The notes under the pieces were generated by a model that made no database searches, was not told the origin of the DNA, and saw only the letters and a list, made by a program, of their open reading frames with translations. This document shows positions 31,256 through 35,090 of a stretch of 35,090 nt of DNA, piece after piece; the first letter of the stretch is position 1, and each line of letters begins with the position of its first letter. Both the position numbers and the translations under genes were made by a program. The DNA lies in assembly GCA_025359865.1 (NCBI GenBank), contig JANYDH010000056.1, positions 1 to 35,090 on the forward strand, given 5' to 3'. This stretch comes from Actinomycetes bacterium. GTDB taxonomy: Bacteria > Actinomycetota > Acidimicrobiia > Acidimicrobiales > Ilumatobacteraceae.

Positions 31256-32317
31256 TCACGCGTCCGCGTCGGTGACGATGGCGAGACCGCGCAGCGTCGA
31301 CCGTCCCGGCTCGCCTGACCACGACGCGCCAAGATCCAATTGTGCGAGCCCGCCGATCAGCGTCACCGTCTCATCGGTCGAGGTGGCCACCGACACCTCG
31401 GGGTGCAGCACTTCGCCAACGACCGTCGCAGGGGCAGCACCGAGAGTGCCGAGCGCCTCGACCAACCTGGTGTACAGCGAAGAGAACTCGAGGAAATCGA
31501 ACAGCCGACGAACTTCGGCGTGATCGGGATCGATCGTGCTCGTGACAAACTCGACTTCGACCTCGATGGGGGCGTCACGGCGCAGCAGCATCAACGCAGA
31601 ATTGTTCCGTGCCCGCGCTTCGTTGTCGATGAGAGACTGACGCAGCTTCGGGGTTTGAGCATCGACGTTGGCAAAGATTCCGTCCAACCCTCCGTACGTG
31701 GTGATCAGCTTGGCGGCGGTCTTCTCGCCGACGCCGGGGACACCCGGAAGGTTGTCGCTCGGGTCGCCGCGCAACGCTGCGTATTCGACGTACTGGGCTG
31801 GCGTGACCCCGGTCTTGTCGATGATGCCTGCTTCGTCGTACAGCGCATAGTCGCTTACGCCGCGCTTGTTGTAGAGCACCTTCACGTGCGGATCGTGCAC
31901 CAACTGGTAGCTGTCGCGATCTCCTGTGACGATGACCACGTCGTGGCCTTCTGCCTTGCCTCGTTCGGCGAGGGTGGCAATGATGTCATCCGCCTCCCAG
32001 CCGGACAGGTCGACCGAGGTGATCCGCAACGCCTCGAGCACTTGGCGCACGAGCCCCATCTGCTGGCGGAGGATGTCGGGTGCCGCCACTCGTTGAGCCT
32101 TGTACTCCGGGTTGGCTACGTGACGAAACGTTGGCTCCGGACGATCGAAAGCGGCAATGATCTGGTCGGGATGCTGATCTTTGAGGAGGTTGATCAACAT
32201 CGACGTGAAGCCGAACACGGCGTTGGTCACCTGTCCGCTTGCGGTCGACATGTCGGCTGGCAAGGCAAAAAACGCACGGTACGTGAGGGAGTTCCCGTCG
32301 AGCAGGAGGATCTTCAT
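31256..32317 (-). CDS. polA: DNA polymerase I, 5'-3' nuclease part (interrupted by TGA)
   Basis: From ATG 32317 the product begins MKILLLDGNSLTYRAFFALP, the canonical PolA start; the upstream in-frame codons to 32380 are not. It has the FEN-type 5' nuclease core with acidic residues in LSGWEADDIIATLA and VVIVTGDRDSYQLV, and the helix-hairpin-helix GDPSDNLPGVPGVGEKTAAKLI. It continues into the exonuclease-like domain until TGA (31258-31256) after TDADA. The next codons in the same frame (S-V-VWLDDRL) continue PolA, so one gene is interrupted by one stop, for example CGA to TGA. It starts 19 bases after the response-regulator stop. Confidence 0.85.
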   Translation of the reverse strand: MKILLLDGNSLTYRAFFALPADMSTASGQVTNAVFGFTSMLINLLKDQHPDQIIAAFDRPEPTFRHVANPEYKAQRVAAPDILRQQMGLVRQVLEALRITSVDLSGWEADDIIATLAERGKAEGHDVVIVTGDRDSYQLVHDPHVKVLYNKRGVSDYALYDEAGIIDKTGVTPAQYVEYAALRGDPSDNLPGVPGVGEKTAAKLITTYGGLDGIFANVDAQTPKLRQSLIDNEARARNNSALMLLRRDAPIEVEVEFVTSTIDPDHAEVRRLFDFLEFSSLYTRLVEALGTLGAAPATVVGEVLHPEVSVATSTDETVTLIGGLAQLDLGASWSGEPGRSTLRGLAIVTDADA

Positions 32318-32336
32318 GTGAGTGCAGCCTGTCCGC

Positions 32337-32912
32337 TCACGGGCGAAGCGCGCCTGCAATGATGCGGTCGGCCACCTCACGCATCCGTGATCGCTCGCTC
32401 ATTGCTGTGCGCTGGATGAACGTGAAGGCGTCCTGCTCGCGCAGCCCGCAATCGTCCATCAAGACGCCTTTGGCGCGTTCGATCACCTTGCGCGATTCGA
32501 GTTGTTCGCCCAGTGAATCAATTTCGCCTGTGAGGTTCTGCAGTTCACGGAACCGACCGATTGCGACCTCGATCGCCGGAATGAGGTCACTCTTTTGGAA
32601 TGGCTTGAGCAGATACGCCAATGCCCCAGCGTCGCGCGCCTGCTCGATCACTTCACGTTGGCTGAACGCGGTGAGCATGAGCACGCCACAGATACGGTCG
32701 GCCGAGATTATCCGTGCGGCTTCGATGCCATCGAGACCCGGCATCTTGACATCGAGGATGACGAGATCGGGTCGCAACTCGCGGACAAGTTCGATCGCCT
32801 TGTCGCCGCGCCCGGTCTCGCCTACGACCTCATAGCCCTCCTCCTCGAGGGTCTCTTTGAGGTCGAGCCGGATGATTGCTTCATCTTCGGCGATCACTAC
32901 TCGGATCGTCAT
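32337..32912 (-). CDS. pdtaR: ANTAR-domain response regulator (PdtaR-like)
   Basis: The 191-residue protein has a receiver domain (AEDEAIIRLDL with acidic pocket; LVILDVKMPGLDG with phospho-acceptor Asp54; LLKPFQKSDL with the conserved Lys). A C-terminal ANTAR domain (about 130-190: RKVIERAKGVLMDDCGLREQDAFTFIQRTA) binds paired hairpins in mRNA to prevent termination. PdtaR of M. tuberculosis (Rv1626) has this architecture. ATG 32912 is preceded by AAAGGA at 8-base spacing. It is upstream of and probably co-transcribed with polA; no histidine kinase is visible. Confidence 0.85.
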   Translation of the reverse strand: MTIRVVIAEDEAIIRLDLKETLEEEGYEVVGETGRGDKAIELVRELRPDLVILDVKMPGLDGIEAARIISADRICGVLMLTAFSQREVIEQARDAGALAYLLKPFQKSDLIPAIEVAIGRFRELQNLTGEIDSLGEQLESRKVIERAKGVLMDDCGLREQDAFTFIQRTAMSERSRMREVADRIIAGALRP

Positions 32913-33031
32913 GACTGGCGTCCTTTCAGGTTCGGCCCACTGCCATTCAAGCAGGTACGACCGACGTTGGATACCAGGACCCAGACCGTGCTCTGCGAAT
33001 CAGCTGCCGGCGGGGCACGCGGCAGCCCTGT

Positions 33032-33319
33032 TCATCTGTCTGTCAGCGCATCGAGGAGTTCGTCCTGACGCGCTTGGAGTTCCACGATCGAGCGAGTCAC
33101 GTGCGACCGGTGCACCGCCATCGCATCAGCGTGCTCCTGTGCCTGCCGGAACTCGCGCCCCACTCCAGGCGACTCTGACACCAAGGAACGAATCCGCGTC
33201 TCGTCGGCGTCGTCGGACAAGTGCATCAATTGCTCGTCGATCACCGACAGCTCATCGCGCAGACCGCGCAGACGGCTATTGATCTGACGAAGACGGCGCT
33301 CGATCAGTCGTTTGCCCAT
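33032..33319 (-). CDS. Small coiled-coil protein, unknown function
   Basis: From ATG 33319 the 95-residue protein is highly charged and almost entirely helical: RLIERRLRQINSRLRGLRDEL, then DEQLMHLSDDADETRIRSLVSES and AVHRSHVTRSIVELQARQDELLDAL, with heptad-like hydrophobic spacing. I do not recognise a family. Longer upstream codons are unsupported; a TACACT -10 seven bases before ATG 33319 indicates a leaderless transcript. It diverges from the glucanotransferase gene with starts 40 bases apart and precedes the response-regulator gene on the same strand. Confidence 0.7.
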   Translation of the reverse strand: MGKRLIERRLRQINSRLRGLRDELSVIDEQLMHLSDDADETRIRSLVSESPGVGREFRQAQEHADAMAVHRSHVTRSIVELQARQDELLDALTDR

Positions 33320-33359
33320 GTCTCGCAGTGTACGTAACGGGATCGGCCAGACTGGATGG

Positions 33360-35036
33360 GTGAACGACGAATGGGGCATCAGCGACGGATACTGGGACAT
33401 CACCGGCAACTGGCACCAAACGTCCGATGCGACTCGGGCGCTACTCCGTGCAGCGATGGGCGAACCACAAGCGGGCCCAGGGATGTGGTTTGTGGCACAT
33501 GGATCATCTGAACCGCTGTGGAACGCGTGCGACATCGTGCTGGAGGACGGCCGGCGATGGGCCGGTATGACCTCACTACCACCCGAACTTCCGCTCGGCT
33601 ATCACACGCTCCATCCCGTCGATGGTTCACCTCCCACCGATGTGGTGGTGTATCCAACAGCGTGTCCCGAGTTGCCGCGGATGTGGGGCGTCGCCGTCCA
33701 GACCGCGTCGCTGTGGAGCGATGCCTCGTGGGGAATCGGAGACCTTCGTGACCTCGCCGCGCTCGCCACCCAGGTGCTCGCCGCTGGCGGCGGCGCGCTG
33801 CTGATCAGTCCGCTGCACCAACCAGCGCCCACGTTTCCGGTGGAGCCGAGCCCCTACTATCCGAGCACCCGTCGGGCTTGGGGCCCACTTCTGCTGGCGA
33901 TGGATGGTCCCCCGCCGGCAGTGTTACGTTGCACCGGCGACACCCTCATCGACCGTGACGCAGTTTGGTTGGCCAAGCGCGCGGCCCTCGAAACGTTGTT
34001 CTCGGCCGATGACGCTGCTGCTGCTGGCGGTGCGGCTGGCGGTGACGCTGCGGCTGGCGCTGGCGCTGCTTCGCTGGAGCCGTCGCCGATTTCGTGGTGG
34101 AACGCCCGTCGTGAGGCAATCGGCCTGGATCCTGAGGTCGACATCGCCAGACTCGCCCGCTTTCACGAGTGGCTGCAGATCCGGCTCGAGATCCAACTCG
34201 CAGCAGTAACAGCCACCGGGATCGCACTCATCGGCGACCTGGCAGTCGGCTTTGCCCCCGATGGCGCCGACGCCGACGCCTATGCCGATGTGCTCGCGCT
34301 GGATCTCCGGCTTGGAGCGCCGCCCGATCCGTTCAACGACCAAGGACAAGATTGGGGGATCCCACCGTTCGTCCCGTCGAAGTTGCGCGCGGCGCGGTAT
34401 CAACCCTTCATCGACACAGTCAGGGCGGCCTTTCACGGCGTGAATGGGTTGCGGATCGATCACGTCATGGGTCTGTTCCGCCAGTTCCTCATCCCGACCG
34501 GCGGCTCGCCCGCCGACGGTGCCTACGTCCAGTTCCCGGCCGAGGAGTTACTGTCGATTCTTTGCCTGGAGGCGGTCCGCGCAGGCGCCTTCGTGATCGG
34601 TGAGGACCTCGGGACCGTGGCACCCGAAGTTCGGGCGATGCTCGCTCAACGTCGCATCGCAGCGACCAAGGTGCTGTGGTTCGAACCCGGTCTCCCCGGC
34701 ACCTGGCCCCAACAAGCACTGGCCACCATCACCACTCACGACCTCCCGACGATCACCGGTGTGTTCCAGAGCGCCAACAGTGTTGACGGTGATCAGGCAA
34801 TGCGCGACCGACTCAGCGCCGTAGCGCCCAACGCGGTGACTGCAGCAGAAGCGATCCACGCGGCCCACGACGCATTGCTCGCCTCCCCCGCCGGCATTCG
34901 TCTGCTGGCGGCCGAGGACCTCTGCGGTTCACCGCGCCGGCCGAATCTTCCCGGCCTCAACGATTATCCGAGCTGGCGTACCCGACTGCCGGTGCCGGTC
35001 GCCCACCTCAGCATCAACGGCGACTCGACCGGCTGA
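33360..35036 (+). CDS. malQ: 4-alpha-glucanotransferase (GH77, amylomaltase)
   Basis: The 558-residue GH77 enzyme has SWGIGDLRDLAALA and ISPLHQPAPTFPVEPSPYYPSTRR near the N-terminus. The catalytic nucleophile is Asp367 (GLRIDHVMGLF), the acid/base Glu415 (IGEDLGTV) and the third acid Asp461 (TTHDLPTITG). It transfers alpha-1,4-glucan chains in maltodextrin/glycogen metabolism. A low-complexity Ala/Gly insert (about residues 217-238) is probably a surface linker. GTG 33360 is chosen; ATG 33312 would overlap the divergent gene. The product is complete, and a strong hairpin follows 30 bases after the stop. Confidence 0.85.
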   Translation: MNDEWGISDGYWDITGNWHQTSDATRALLRAAMGEPQAGPGMWFVAHGSSEPLWNACDIVLEDGRRWAGMTSLPPELPLGYHTLHPVDGSPPTDVVVYPTACPELPRMWGVAVQTASLWSDASWGIGDLRDLAALATQVLAAGGGALLISPLHQPAPTFPVEPSPYYPSTRRAWGPLLLAMDGPPPAVLRCTGDTLIDRDAVWLAKRAALETLFSADDAAAAGGAAGGDAAAGAGAASLEPSPISWWNARREAIGLDPEVDIARLARFHEWLQIRLEIQLAAVTATGIALIGDLAVGFAPDGADADAYADVLALDLRLGAPPDPFNDQGQDWGIPPFVPSKLRAARYQPFIDTVRAAFHGVNGLRIDHVMGLFRQFLIPTGGSPADGAYVQFPAEELLSILCLEAVRAGAFVIGEDLGTVAPEVRAMLAQRRIAATKVLWFEPGLPGTWPQQALATITTHDLPTITGVFQSANSVDGDQAMRDRLSAVAPNAVTAAEAIHAAHDALLASPAGIRLLAAEDLCGSPRRPNLPGLNDYPSWRTRLPVPVAHLSINGDSTG

Positions 35037-35066
35037 AACGAAGCAACATCAGCAGCGTTTGGTAGG

Positions 35067-35090
35067 TCGAGCCCCTCAGAGGGGGCTCGA
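35067..35090 (+). terminator. 9-bp perfect hairpin after malQ
   Basis: TCGAGCCCC (35067-35075) pairs with GGGGCTCGA (35082-35090) around TCAGAG. It lies 31 bases after the malQ stop. The window ends at the hairpin base, so a T-run or longer stem cannot be checked. Confidence 0.75.

Noticed and set aside
31256-31258. polA TGA as selenocysteine
   Set aside because: The position is not a redox motif, aligns with an ordinary residue (probably Arg), and no Cys-homologous site is known in this domain.

Overview
This window reads as high-GC actinobacterial DNA. The best guess is Acidimicrobiia (Ilumatobacter-like), from the mix of F420-type LLM oxidoreductases, steroid and acyl-CoA catabolism genes, an ANTAR regulator next to polA, an actinobacterial-type GAAC-N4-GTTC box, and many promoters whose -10 hexamer lies 6-8 bases before the start codon (leaderless style). 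The taxon is an inference; no rRNA is present.

Bases 1-8400 are a decayed mobile-element graveyard. They open with the 3' half of a tRNA-Lys(CTT) and its terminator, which looks like an attachment-site scar. There follow remnants of VapBC, AbiEi/AbiEii, a TolB-like propeller, a MobF relaxase, a DUF402 protein and an NB-ARC-type ATPase. Among them lie apparently intact cargo: HigBA- and ParDE-type toxin-antitoxin pairs, an APH(6)-like kinase and a second APH-fold kinase. An IS110 transposase tail and a peroxiredoxin-like (PRXL2/SelU-type) gene close the region. The peroxiredoxin-like gene has an in-frame TGA exactly at the first position of its redox CxxC motif.

Bases 8420-17103 form a lipid/steroid catabolism block. 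A divergent control region separates an LLM oxidoreductase from six tightly overlapping genes (ATGA junctions throughout): ChsE2-like and ChsE1-like acyl-CoA dehydrogenases, ChsH2 (MaoC plus DUF35), ChsH1, an Ltp2-like aldolase and a CYP125-like P450. This is the same gene set as the mycobacterial igr operon, which removes the last propionyl unit of the sterol side chain. An LLM gene broken by a 5-bp duplication follows.

Bases 17104-28819 hold a 7Fe-type ferredoxin, parC-parE (type II topoisomerase) with a LexA-like box upstream of parE, a P450 directly abutting a P450-like protein that lacks the heme cysteine, an SDR, a VapBC pair with a palindrome across its start codon, and rpsA. Copies of a palindromic repeat are scattered between genes at 15.8, 17.4, 17.7 and 27.35 kb.

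Bases 28923-35090 hold a methyltransferase, polA (split by one in-frame TGA), a PdtaR-like ANTAR response regulator, a small coiled-coil protein and a divergent 4-alpha-glucanotransferase, ending in a strong hairpin. The main points for follow-up are the TGA in the SelU-like gene, the P450/pseudo-P450 pair, the split polA, and the igr-like operon with its palindromic control region.
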